From Nautiliales bacterium (GTDB lineage: Bacteria; Campylobacterota; Campylobacteria; Campylobacterales; JAADDX01): 64,000 nt of DNA. Within the stretch, counting starts at the first letter, position 1, and each line of letters begins with the position of its first letter. The stretch spans positions 1 to 64,000 of the forward strand of contig JAUUDM010000033.1 of NCBI GenBank assembly GCA_030826765.1, given 5' to 3'. The notes under the pieces are model-generated. The model was given only the letters and a program-made list of their open reading frames with translations, did no database searches and was not told the origin of the DNA. Position numbers and translations under genes: made by a program. Positions 8,415 through 17,366 of this stretch are shown one piece after another.

Positions 8415-10580
8415 ATGATAAAAAAATTAGATTTACAAGATTATATAAATTCTTTAGAATCACTTTTTGCAAGAAGTAAAAATTTTATTTTAGAAGGTGA
8501 TATAAATGTCCATTATAAATATATTCAAAAGTTACAAAAATATGACTATGTATCTCCTCCTACTATTATAAATTTAGATGAACAATTAATTAAATTAAAA
8601 AAACAAGGTGTTTTATCTCACAAAGAGATTTTTGAATTTGTTAAAATAATAAATTATTTCAAATATTTAAAGTCAAGAAAATGGAGTGATTTAGAAGAGT
8701 GGTTTCATAAAATAGAAATCCCAGATGAAATTGAAAATATAATAAAAAAATATGATAAAAAAGGAAATTTAACAGGAATTGAAGAGCTTGATAATATCAA
8801 TCAATTAATTTCTCAAAATAGAAGTAATATCCGTCAATCTTTATATAAAGTTGTAAATTATTCTAAACTAAGTAGCTATTTAGTAGATAGACAAATCCAC
8901 CTTGTAAATGATGAAGAGTGTGTAATGCTTAGAGGTGGATTTAATAGAGTTTTAAAAGGGGAAATAGTTGGAAGAAGTGCAAATGGATATTTTTATGTAT
9001 TTCCAAGTGAAATTTCAAGATTTAAAGATAGAGAAAGCGAACTTTTAAGCAAAAAAGAAGAAATAGAGTATCAATATGCAAAAGAATTTAGTGAAATTTT
9101 TACAAAATGGAATAAATTTCTAAGTTTTATAAATAAAGAGTTTGATAAGTTTGATTCATATAATGCCAGAATTAATTTAGCAAAAGGAAAAAATTTAGAA
9201 TTTATTCTACCTAAAAAAGATAAAAAAATAATTCTTAAAAATTTCTGTCACCCTGCTCTAAAAAACTGTAAAAGTATTGATTTAGAATACAATAAAAACA
9301 TTTTACTAATAACTGGAGTAAATGCTGGTGGTAAAACTATGCTTTTAAAATCAATCCTAACATCAGCTTTTATGGCAAAATATCTGCTTCCTATGAAAGC
9401 ACATCCTGATTCACATATAGGACACTTCAAAAACATAATAGCAATTATAGATGATCCACAAAGTGTAAAAAATGACATATCTACATTTGCAGGAAGAATA
9501 AAAGAGTTTGCAAAACTTTTTAATTCAAAAGATGCTTTAATTGGAGTTGATGAAATAGAACTTGGAACAGATGCAAATGAAGCAGCAAGTCTATTTAAAG
9601 TAATTATTCAAGAATTAATTAATCAAAAAATAGTTATTACAACTCACCATAAAAGATTAGCTTCACTTCTTGCAAATGATGAAAGAGTAGAACTTTTAGC
9701 AGCAATTTACGATGAAGAAAAACAAAAACCAACATATGAATTTATCCAGGGAACTATTGGAAGAAGTTATGCTTTTGAAACTGCTTTAAAATATGGAATT
9801 CCAGCAAGAATTGTTAATAAAGCTAAAAAAGAATATGGAGATGATTTAGAAAATTTAAATCTATTGATTGAAAAAACTGCTAAACTTGAACTTGAGCTTA
9901 AACTAAAAAATAGAGAAATTGATGAAAAACTTGAGAATATTAAAAAAATAGAAGAATCATTAAAATATCAAAAAGAAGAATTTAATAAAAATATTGAACA
10001 AGAAAAACTTAAACTATTAAAAGAGTATAATGAAGCAATTAAAGTTGCTAAAGAAGCCCAAAAAGCCAAAAATGAAAAAGAATTTCATCAAAAACTAAAT
10101 GAAGCAAATTCTAAAAAATCTCAAATTAAAATAAAAAAAGAAGATACTCATGAAAAAATAGAAGTTGGAGATAATGTAAAATATTTTAATTCCAAAGGAC
10201 AAGTAGTTTCAATAACTGGAAAAAATGCAATTATAGATGTAGATGGGAAAAAAATAACAGCTCCACTTAATGCACTAAAAAAATATATTAAAACTAAAAA
10301 ACTTAAAAAAGTATCTTTTAATAAACCAAAACCTTCTAAAATAGATGTAAAACTGGATTTACACGGAATGAGATATGAAGAAGCTATGGAAAAAGCGGAT
10401 AAATTTATAAATAATGCTCTTTTAGCAGGTCTAAATGAGATAGTAATTTATCACGGAATGGGAAAAGGGATTTTAGCAGCTGGAATTAAAAACCTTCTTA
10501 AAAGCCATCCTTTAGTAAAAGAATTCCACCCAGCACCACCAAATATGGGTGGATATGGAGCGACTATTGTTAAATTATAA
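8415..10580 (+). CDS. mutS2: MutS2 endonuclease/ATPase with C-terminal Smr domain
   Basis: TGVNAGGKTMLLKSI Walker A, DEIELGTD, LDLHGMRYEEAMEKADKF Smr domain. Confidence 0.93.
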   Translation: MIKKLDLQDYINSLESLFARSKNFILEGDINVHYKYIQKLQKYDYVSPPTIINLDEQLIKLKKQGVLSHKEIFEFVKIINYFKYLKSRKWSDLEEWFHKIEIPDEIENIIKKYDKKGNLTGIEELDNINQLISQNRSNIRQSLYKVVNYSKLSSYLVDRQIHLVNDEECVMLRGGFNRVLKGEIVGRSANGYFYVFPSEISRFKDRESELLSKKEEIEYQYAKEFSEIFTKWNKFLSFINKEFDKFDSYNARINLAKGKNLEFILPKKDKKIILKNFCHPALKNCKSIDLEYNKNILLITGVNAGGKTMLLKSILTSAFMAKYLLPMKAHPDSHIGHFKNIIAIIDDPQSVKNDISTFAGRIKEFAKLFNSKDALIGVDEIELGTDANEAASLFKVIIQELINQKIVITTHHKRLASLLANDERVELLAAIYDEEKQKPTYEFIQGTIGRSYAFETALKYGIPARIVNKAKKEYGDDLENLNLLIEKTAKLELELKLKNREIDEKLENIKKIEESLKYQKEEFNKNIEQEKLKLLKEYNEAIKVAKEAQKAKNEKEFHQKLNEANSKKSQIKIKKEDTHEKIEVGDNVKYFNSKGQVVSITGKNAIIDVDGKKITAPLNALKKYIKTKKLKKVSFNKPKPSKIDVKLDLHGMRYEEAMEKADKFINNALLAGLNEIVIYHGMGKGILAAGIKNLLKSHPLVKEFHPAPPNMGGYGATIVKL

Positions 10581-10610
10581 AGTTTTTACTTAAAAATCAT
10601 TTTTTTATGA

Positions 10611-10616
10611 TATACT
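10611..10616 (+). promoter_or_regulatory. extended -10 (TGATATACT) of RRM protein gene
   Basis: TTTTTTATGATATACTTC. Confidence 0.55.
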
Positions 10617-10631
10617 TCTATTACTAAAGAA

Positions 10632-10647
10632 AGAAACTTCGGTTTCT
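10632..10647 (+). promoter_or_regulatory. 5'-UTR hairpin with UUCG tetraloop
   Basis: AGAAAC-TTCG-GTTTCT, between predicted promoter and RRM start codon. Confidence 0.7.
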
Positions 10648-10682
10648 GTGTTTTAGAATTTATTACAAAGAGAACTTAGAAC

Positions 10683-10940
10683 ATGAACATTTATGTTGGA
10701 AATTTGGCTTATAGCCTAACAGAAGATGAATTAGCAAACGAATTTGCTAATTATGGTGAAGTAACTAGTGCAAAAATTATCGTTGACAGAGAAAACAACA
10801 ATAGAAGTAAAGGTTTTGGATTTATTGAAATGAGTGATGACTCAGCTGCTCAAAAAGCAATTGAAGAACTTAACGGTAAAGAAGTAGCGGGAAGAAACTT
10901 AAGAGTTAACGAAGCTAAACCAAGACAACCAAGATATTAA
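10683..10940 (+). CDS. RRM-type RNA-binding protein
   Basis: NIYVGNLAYSLTEDEL (RNP2) and RSKGFGFIEM (RNP1). Confidence 0.95.
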   Translation: MNIYVGNLAYSLTEDELANEFANYGEVTSAKIIVDRENNNRSKGFGFIEMSDDSAAQKAIEELNGKEVAGRNLRVNEAKPRQPRY

Positions 10941-10948
10941 TTTTATTA

Positions 10949-10981
10949 TACTAATATCCTTTTGGGATATTTAGTATTTTT
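10949..10981 (+). terminator. intrinsic terminator of RRM gene, overlapping 3' end of the opposing Hpt gene
   Basis: TACTAATATCC-TTTTG-GGATATTTAGTA (one bulged T) then TTTTT. Confidence 0.65.
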
Positions 10982-11355
10982 GGATTAATTACAGATAATT
11001 CTCCATTTTTCATAATTTCATCATACCATTTTCCTAATTGACTACTTGCTATAAATAACCAATCAATAAGCTCATCTGTTGCTTTATCTTTTTTACGAGC
11101 ATTTTCTAATACTTCTTCTACTAATTTTGCAAATATATTCACTCTATTTAATTTCAAAAATGCCGTAGCAGACTTCAAAGAATGAAAAATTCTAAAAAGT
11201 TCATTTACAGCATCTTCATAATCATTATTTAATCTCTCGATAACTAAATCTATCTCATCTATAATATAATCCCATTGACTCAGAAACTCTTCTACTATTT
11301 CAGGATCATTTTCTTCATTTAATTTATCTAAAATTCCCATAACCTTATTCTTCAA
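10951..11355 (-). CDS. stand-alone histidine phosphotransfer (Hpt) domain protein
   Basis: IFHSLKSATAFLKLNRV Hpt signature with His, all-alpha. Confidence 0.8.
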   Translation of the reverse strand: MKNKVMGILDKLNEENDPEIVEEFLSQWDYIIDEIDLVIERLNNDYEDAVNELFRIFHSLKSATAFLKLNRVNIFAKLVEEVLENARKKDKATDELIDWLFIASSQLGKWYDEIMKNGELSVINPKILNIPKGY

Positions 11356-12598
11356 TTCTAATTACATTAACAGGTTTTTTAACAAAATTTAATTTTTCTA
11401 TTTCTTCTATTGAATTTTTAATATCTTTTTCAATTGCTTCATGAGTTGAAAGAAGTATTTTTACAAATTCATTTCCTTGTTTTTGAAGAAAATTACTGAT
11501 TGATATACTATTTTTTGCAAAAATTGATGCTATTTTTTCAAGTACGCCTACCTCATCACTAACAGCAATTCTTAAATAATATTTACTTTTAATTTCATCT
11601 CTATTTCTTAATTTAAAATCTCCATTTTCTAGAGGCTTTTTATATCCAAGCATAGGTGCATTACTTCCTCTTACAATCGAAATAATATCACTTATAACTG
11701 CACTTGCAGTAGCATCACCTCCAGCACCTGCTCCATAATATAGAGTTTCCCCTACTTTATCACCCACAACACTAATAGCATTCATCACACCTTCTACTTT
11801 TGATATCATTTGATTATTAGGAACTAAAGTAGGATGAACTCTAAGTTCTATAAACTCACCATCTTTTTTTGCAATACCTAAAAGTTTTATTTCATATCCA
11901 AACTCTTTTGCAAATTCCATATCAATAGTATCTATATTTTCAATACCTTCTATTAAAATATCATCTGGTTTTGCATCAATATTATAAGCAATACTTGCTA
12001 AAATAAGAAGTTTATGAGCTGCGTCAAATCCACCAACATCAAAAGTAGGATCAGCTTCAGCGTACCCAAGCTCTTGAGCTACTTTTAAAATTTCATCATA
12101 ATTGGCACCCTTTTTCATTTCAGTTAGCATATAGTTACAAGTTCCGTTGATAATTCCTTTGATTGATTCAATATGATTTGCACTAAGTCCTTCTCTAAGG
12201 GCTTTAATTATGGGAATACCACCTGCTACACTTGCTTCATATTCAAAAGGTTTATCTGTCATATTTTGAAGCTCAAACCTATGATAAGCAAGCAAAGCTT
12301 TATTTGCCGTCACTACTGATTTTCCATTTTCAATAGCACTTTTAACTATTTTATAAGCTTCTTCTACTCCACCCATAAGTTCAACTACAATATCAATTTC
12401 ATCATCAGTTGTAACATCTAAATAATTATCAGTAAGTTTAATATTTACATCTCTTTCTTTATTAAGATTTCTAACTACTCCAGTTTTAACAACTATCTCT
12501 TTTCCACTTCTTGCACGAATTATATCTTTATTATCTTCTAAAATCTTAACTACACTTTCTCCAACTGTTCCAACTCCAACAATTCCAATTTTTATCAT
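11345..12598 (-). CDS. hom: homoserine dehydrogenase
   Basis: GIVGVGTVGESVV, GGIPIIKALREGLSAN, GTCNYML, C-terminal ACT-like domain. Confidence 0.95.
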   Translation of the reverse strand: MIKIGIVGVGTVGESVVKILEDNKDIIRARSGKEIVVKTGVVRNLNKERDVNIKLTDNYLDVTTDDEIDIVVELMGGVEEAYKIVKSAIENGKSVVTANKALLAYHRFELQNMTDKPFEYEASVAGGIPIIKALREGLSANHIESIKGIINGTCNYMLTEMKKGANYDEILKVAQELGYAEADPTFDVGGFDAAHKLLILASIAYNIDAKPDDILIEGIENIDTIDMEFAKEFGYEIKLLGIAKKDGEFIELRVHPTLVPNNQMISKVEGVMNAISVVGDKVGETLYYGAGAGGDATASAVISDIISIVRGSNAPMLGYKKPLENGDFKLRNRDEIKSKYYLRIAVSDEVGVLEKIASIFAKNSISISNFLQKQGNEFVKILLSTHEAIEKDIKNSIEEIEKLNFVKKPVNVIRIEE

Positions 12599-12617
12599 AA
12601 TTTACCTTTTTATTTTT

Positions 12618-12637
12618 TATGATATAATTATAACAAA
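12618..12637. promoter_or_regulatory. overlapping bidirectional -10 promoters for hom (-) and lipoprotein gene (+)
   Basis: TATGATATAATTATAACAAA; palindromic TATAATTATA core. Confidence 0.65.
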
Positions 12638-12655
12638 AAAAAGGATAAGAATATA

Positions 12656-12997
12656 ATGAAAAAATATTTAATTGGATTAGGAGTTTTAGGGTTACTTTTT
12701 AGTGGATGTACACAAGAACAACAAAATAAAATAAGTAGAGGTGTTCAAAATTGGACTGGTGTAAATGGTGTTGTTGATATTTATAGTGGTGGGAAATTAA
12801 TGAAAAGATTTATCAAAATTGATAAACTAACAACAGCAACAGCAACTGATGGAACAGAATCAAGAGCCTACAGATATGGATATGGTTATATTGATTCAAA
12901 CTTTAATTATAAAGTTGATAAAGATGAGAAAAAAGTATATTTTGAAATCAGTAACTATTCTACTCAATATGTCTTTTATGAGAACCCTACTAAATAA
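12656..12997 (+). CDS. small predicted lipoprotein
   Basis: Signal peptide plus lipobox LLFSGC. Confidence 0.75.
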   Translation: MKKYLIGLGVLGLLFSGCTQEQQNKISRGVQNWTGVNGVVDIYSGGKLMKRFIKIDKLTTATATDGTESRAYRYGYGYIDSNFNYKVDKDEKKVYFEISNYSTQYVFYENPTK

Positions 12998-13005
12998 GGA
13001 TTAAA

Positions 13006-14100
13006 ATGACAATCAATGAACTTTTTATAAATCTTTTACAATTTAAATCAATAACTCCAAATGATGATGGAGCTATGAAATTTATAAAAGAGTATTTAAA
13101 TGAATATGAAGTAGTAGAAATTAATAAAAATGGTGTAAAAAATCTATTTTTATATAAAAAATTTAGTGAAGGAGAACATTTATGTTTCGCTGGGCATATT
13201 GATGTAGTTCCCGCAGGAGATGGTTGGGAAAGTGACCCTTTTACTCCTACTATAAAAGATGATACAATTTATGCAAGAGGAACACAAGATATGAAAAGTG
13301 GAGTTGCTGCTTTTCTTTATGCGCTTAAACATACAAAAAACTTTAATGGAACACTTAGCACAATTATCACAAGTGATGAAGAAGGTGATGCTAAATTTGG
13401 AACTATTGAAGTTTTAAAATATTTAAAAGAAAAAAACTTCTTACCTGATTATGCTGTAGTTGCTGAACCAACTTGTGAAAAAGAGTTTGGAGATGCTATA
13501 AAAATTGGAAGACGTGGAAGTATAAATGGAGTTTTAAAAGTTTTTGGGAAACAAGGACACGCCGCTTATCCTGAAAAATCCATAAATCCAATCCATCAAA
13601 TCGCAAAAGTTTTAGATAAAATTGCTGGAATTAATTTAGATAATGGAGATGAATATTTTGCTCCAAGTAAATTTGTAATTACAGATATAAGAGCAGGAAT
13701 GGAAGTTACAAATGTAACACCAGGGGAACTTAAAATGATGTTTAATGTTCGAAATAATACTCACACTTCAAAAGAAGATATAAAAAACTTTATTAGTAAA
13801 TATTTTAAAGATATAAAATATACATTGGACTTAAATCAGAGTGCAAAACCATTTGTTACAAAACCTGATTCTAAAATAGTTAGATTATTAGATGAATCTA
13901 TCAAAGAAGAAACAAATATAAAACCAAAACATTCAACAGCAGGTGGAACAAGTGATGCTAGATTTTTGGCAAAATTTGGTATTAAAGCCATAGAATTTGG
14001 AGTAATTAATGATTCAATTCACGCTCCAAATGAAAATACAAAACTAAAATATATTGTGCAATTATCAAATATTTTTCAAAATACAATAAACAAATTTTGA
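13006..14100 (+). CDS. dapE: succinyl-diaminopimelate desuccinylase DapE
   Basis: FAGHIDVVPAGDGW, ARGTQDMKSGVAAF, TSDEEGDA. Confidence 0.93.
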   Translation: MTINELFINLLQFKSITPNDDGAMKFIKEYLNEYEVVEINKNGVKNLFLYKKFSEGEHLCFAGHIDVVPAGDGWESDPFTPTIKDDTIYARGTQDMKSGVAAFLYALKHTKNFNGTLSTIITSDEEGDAKFGTIEVLKYLKEKNFLPDYAVVAEPTCEKEFGDAIKIGRRGSINGVLKVFGKQGHAAYPEKSINPIHQIAKVLDKIAGINLDNGDEYFAPSKFVITDIRAGMEVTNVTPGELKMMFNVRNNTHTSKEDIKNFISKYFKDIKYTLDLNQSAKPFVTKPDSKIVRLLDESIKEETNIKPKHSTAGGTSDARFLAKFGIKAIEFGVINDSIHAPNENTKLKYIVQLSNIFQNTINKF

Positions 14101-14106
14101 TATAAT
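14101..14106 (+). promoter_or_regulatory. -10 element of YfaZ-like gene, overlapping dapE stop
   Basis: TTTTGATATAATTATGC. Confidence 0.55.
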
Positions 14107-14125
14107 TATGCAAAAAAGGAATTAA

Positions 14126-14650
14126 ATGAAAAAATTATTAATTGCAACTGCTTTAACATCAAGTATGTTATTTGCTAGAAATTTTGCAAATTTACAAATC
14201 ACAAACTCAACAATTTTTGTAAATGCACAAGCACAAATATCACAATCTCAACCACTTTATGTAAGAGGTGGTTATTTAATAAATAAAAACAAACATTATT
14301 TTGTATATGCTGGAATAAAAAGTGAAGGAAATCTATTGGGAGATAATTCTTCTATTATGGCTTCACTTTTTATAGATGGAGTTTATACAAAAGATTATAG
14401 TGCTATGCCAATCGGTATAGGAGCATCAAGTTATTTACCATTTTTACAAGTACCAACTTTTATAAAAGCTGAAATAGAATATGCACCAGAAATTTTAAGT
14501 TTTAATAAAGCAAATAGATTTTTAAAAGCTAATGCTGAAATAGGTATGCAATTTATTAAAAATGCAGAAGCTTTCGTAGGATATAGAAATATTTCATTTA
14601 ATCATACTTATAATAATGCAATATATGCAGGAGTTGGATTTAATTTTTAA
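14126..14650 (+). CDS. predicted outer-membrane beta-barrel protein, YfaZ-like
   Basis: Signal peptide, alternating hydrophobic strands, GVGFNF C-terminal Phe. Confidence 0.6.
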   Translation: MKKLLIATALTSSMLFARNFANLQITNSTIFVNAQAQISQSQPLYVRGGYLINKNKHYFVYAGIKSEGNLLGDNSSIMASLFIDGVYTKDYSAMPIGIGASSYLPFLQVPTFIKAEIEYAPEILSFNKANRFLKANAEIGMQFIKNAEAFVGYRNISFNHTYNNAIYAGVGFNF

Positions 14651-14683
14651 ATCCTTCTTTATCCTCCTATAAAAAAAATAAAT

Positions 14684-16327
14684 TTATTTTTCATTTAAAA
14701 AATTTAAATTAAGTATTTCCATTCCAAAATTATTAATTAAATATGCCTTCTCATCATCTTCTGATAATGTAATTGTAAAAATACGATCAGAAATAGCAAT
14801 TGAAGAAAGTTGCATTGAATCTATATCAAATACTTCTAAACCATTATTATTAACAAAATAAGCTTTTGTACCATCTTTTGATGGTACAACTTTATAAACA
14901 GAATCAGCAGTATCAATTAAAGAAATTCTATCTAGAATTCCTGGATCAGTCACATTTAGTTCTTCTACACCATGCTTAGTAGCTAAATAAATACTTTTAT
15001 CATCTTTTGATAATGCTATATCATAAATAGTAATATCTTTTTGATTTGAACTAAGCACCTTTAAATTTTCAGAATCACTAATATCTATTATTTCTAATTG
15101 ATTTGAACTAAGCACCTTTAAATTTTCAGAATCACTAATATCTATTATTTCTAAAGCATATCTATCTAATACATATGCTTTTGTTTCATCACTTGATACT
15201 ATAAGTTTTAAAGCATATCCATTCATCTCTACATAATCAATTATTTTTGGATTCATTAAATCACTTATATCTACTATTTCAAATAGATTATCATTAATTA
15301 AATAAGCTTTTGTATTATCAGTTTTTGATAATACAATTCCACTAACATTATCAAAATCATTAGATACACTAATATTTTTAGGATTTTTTGGATCACTAAT
15401 ATCTATTACTTTTAAACCATTATTCATACCAACTACATATGCTTTTGTACCATCTTTTGATAATACAATATTATATCCATTATTCATTTCTAATGAAGAA
15501 ATAAGTTTTGGATTCTTTGGGTCACTAACATCTACTATTTCAAATTTTTTATAAGTAACTAAATAAGCTTTTGTACCATCTTTTGATAATGTCATATTTA
15601 ATATAATATCATCAGATCCACTATTATTATAAAAACCTAATACTGGCAAAAACTTTGTAAGTGAGGTTTTATTACCATTATGAATAATATTTATAATATC
15701 TTGAGATTTATTTTTATAACAATCAATAAGTTTATCTTTATCTTTTACTGGATTAAATTGAATCATATTTTGAATATATTTTACAGAGTCATTTGTATAT
15801 GTTTTCTTTAAAAGAATAGATGTAACATTTTTCAATTTTTGTTCTAATTTTGTTTTATCAAAATGATTTTTTATTTCGTTATAAACTGCTTCATATACTA
15901 TTTCAGAGATATATGTGATTCTTAAATTATTACTAGCAGTTTTAATATCACTACCTTTTGCAATAAGTCTAATAGTACCATTATTTTCACTACAAGTTTT
16001 ATCTAATATACCATCATCATTTACATCACAATCTTTACCACCTACAACTTTATATAAATAATAATCTTCATTATTTAATTTATCTGAATGAGTATCAAAT
16101 TTCCCTATTTGATCAAGTGTTACCCCACTACTTGTTGTTTCATTCCATAAAAGACTAAATGAACCATTATTTTCTATTTTATAAATAGATACATTAGCAT
16201 CCTTTAAATTTCCTAATTGTGCAGTACCTTCTGAAGATGAATTGCTGTTTTCCTCACTACCAGCTCCACAAGCAAGAAAAAATATCATTGTCATAAAAGC
16301 TATAAATAGTTGAACTATTTTAATCAT
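14684..16327 (-). CDS. LVIVD-repeat beta-propeller lipoprotein
   Basis: Lipobox FFLACG; recurrent xLEIVDISDPKNPKxI / LSKDGTKAYLV repeats. Confidence 0.85.
   Translation of the reverse strand: MIKIVQLFIAFMTMIFFLACGAGSEENSNSSSEGTAQLGNLKDANVSIYKIENNGSFSLLWNETTSSGVTLDQIGKFDTHSDKLNNEDYYLYKVVGGKDCDVNDDGILDKTCSENNGTIRLIAKGSDIKTASNNLRITYISEIVYEAVYNEIKNHFDKTKLEQKLKNVTSILLKKTYTNDSVKYIQNMIQFNPVKDKDKLIDCYKNKSQDIINIIHNGNKTSLTKFLPVLGFYNNSGSDDIILNMTLSKDGTKAYLVTYKKFEIVDVSDPKNPKLISSLEMNNGYNIVLSKDGTKAYVVGMNNGLKVIDISDPKNPKNISVSNDFDNVSGIVLSKTDNTKAYLINDNLFEIVDISDLMNPKIIDYVEMNGYALKLIVSSDETKAYVLDRYALEIIDISDSENLKVLSSNQLEIIDISDSENLKVLSSNQKDITIYDIALSKDDKSIYLATKHGVEELNVTDPGILDRISLIDTADSVYKVVPSKDGTKAYFVNNNGLEVFDIDSMQLSSIAISDRIFTITLSEDDEKAYLINNFGMEILNLNFLNEK
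15041..15154 (-). repeat. perfect 2 x 57-bp tandem duplication inside the LVIVD gene
   Basis: TTGATTTGAACTAAGCACCTTTAAATTTTCAGAATCACTAATATCTATTATTTCTAA repeated twice head-to-tail. Confidence 0.95.
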
Positions 16328-16358
16328 TCATTATCCTTTTTTTATTTTTAATATTACT

Positions 16359-17366
16359 TTATATAATCAACATCGCATCTCCATAACTATAAAATCTATA
16401 TTTTTCTTTTATAGCTATTTCATAAAGCTCTAATGTTTTTTCCCTACCTACAAAAGCACTTACAAGCATAATTAATGTTGATTTTGGTAAATGAAAATTT
16501 GTAAGTAAATTATTTACTCTAATTGGTTTATTTTGTGGATGAAGAAATAAATCACATTCCCCAAAAAGTTTTTTTTCTCTTGCATAATATTCAATAGTTC
16601 TTGTTGCAGTAGTTCCAACTGCCGTAATTTTAATATCACTATCTAAAATTTTAGCTGTCGATTCTGGAATTTCAAAAAATTCAGAATGCATAGGATGTTC
16701 AAGAATATTTTCAACTTCTACGGGTTTGAATGTCCCTGCTCCTACGTGAAGAGTTAAAAAACTTTTATTTTTGATTTTTGATAAAAGCTCATCAGTAAAA
16801 TGTAAAGATGCAGTAGGTGCAGCTACTGCTCCAGGATTTTGAGCAAAAACAGTTTGATATTCATTTTCATCCAATTTTTCATCTTCACGATTTATATATG
16901 GTGGGAGTGGAATATGTCCTATTTCGTTTAAAATATCAACTAATTCTAAAAAATCAATTTTTTTATCATTTTGATAAAATTCAACTAATCTACTTCCATC
17001 TTCATTTAATTGTTTTACAACTCCTTTTAAATTTTTATCAAAAAATAGTTCAGTATCTATTTTTACTTTACCTCTAATATAAACTAAAAACTTATCATTA
17101 AAAGGTCTATTTAAAAGAAGCTCTACTTTTCCTCCTGTCTCTTTTTGTCCAAAAATACGAGCTTTTACTACTTTTGTATCATTAAAAATAAAATGACTTT
17201 CCCCCACAAAATCTAAAATTTTATCAAAAGTTGTATGAGTTATTTTATCATTTTTTATATCATAAACTAATAGTTTTGCTTTATCTCTTGGAGTTACTGG
17301 ATAAGTAGCAATTAATTCCTTTGGTAAAGTGTAATCATAACTTTCTACTAATAAATCCTTATTCAT
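16359..17366 (-). CDS. queA: S-adenosylmethionine:tRNA ribosyltransferase-isomerase QueA
   Basis: YDYTLPKELIATYPVTPRDKAKLLVYD, LHVGAGTFKPV, TNFHLPKSTLIMLVSAF. Confidence 0.95.
   Translation of the reverse strand: MNKDLLVESYDYTLPKELIATYPVTPRDKAKLLVYDIKNDKITHTTFDKILDFVGESHFIFNDTKVVKARIFGQKETGGKVELLLNRPFNDKFLVYIRGKVKIDTELFFDKNLKGVVKQLNEDGSRLVEFYQNDKKIDFLELVDILNEIGHIPLPPYINREDEKLDENEYQTVFAQNPGAVAAPTASLHFTDELLSKIKNKSFLTLHVGAGTFKPVEVENILEHPMHSEFFEIPESTAKILDSDIKITAVGTTATRTIEYYAREKKLFGECDLFLHPQNKPIRVNNLLTNFHLPKSTLIMLVSAFVGREKTLELYEIAIKEKYRFYSYGDAMLII

Noticed and set aside
14671-14691. AAAATAAATTTATTTT palindrome between convergent genes
   Set aside because: Loop-less A/T palindrome expected by chance at this composition; weak as a terminator.
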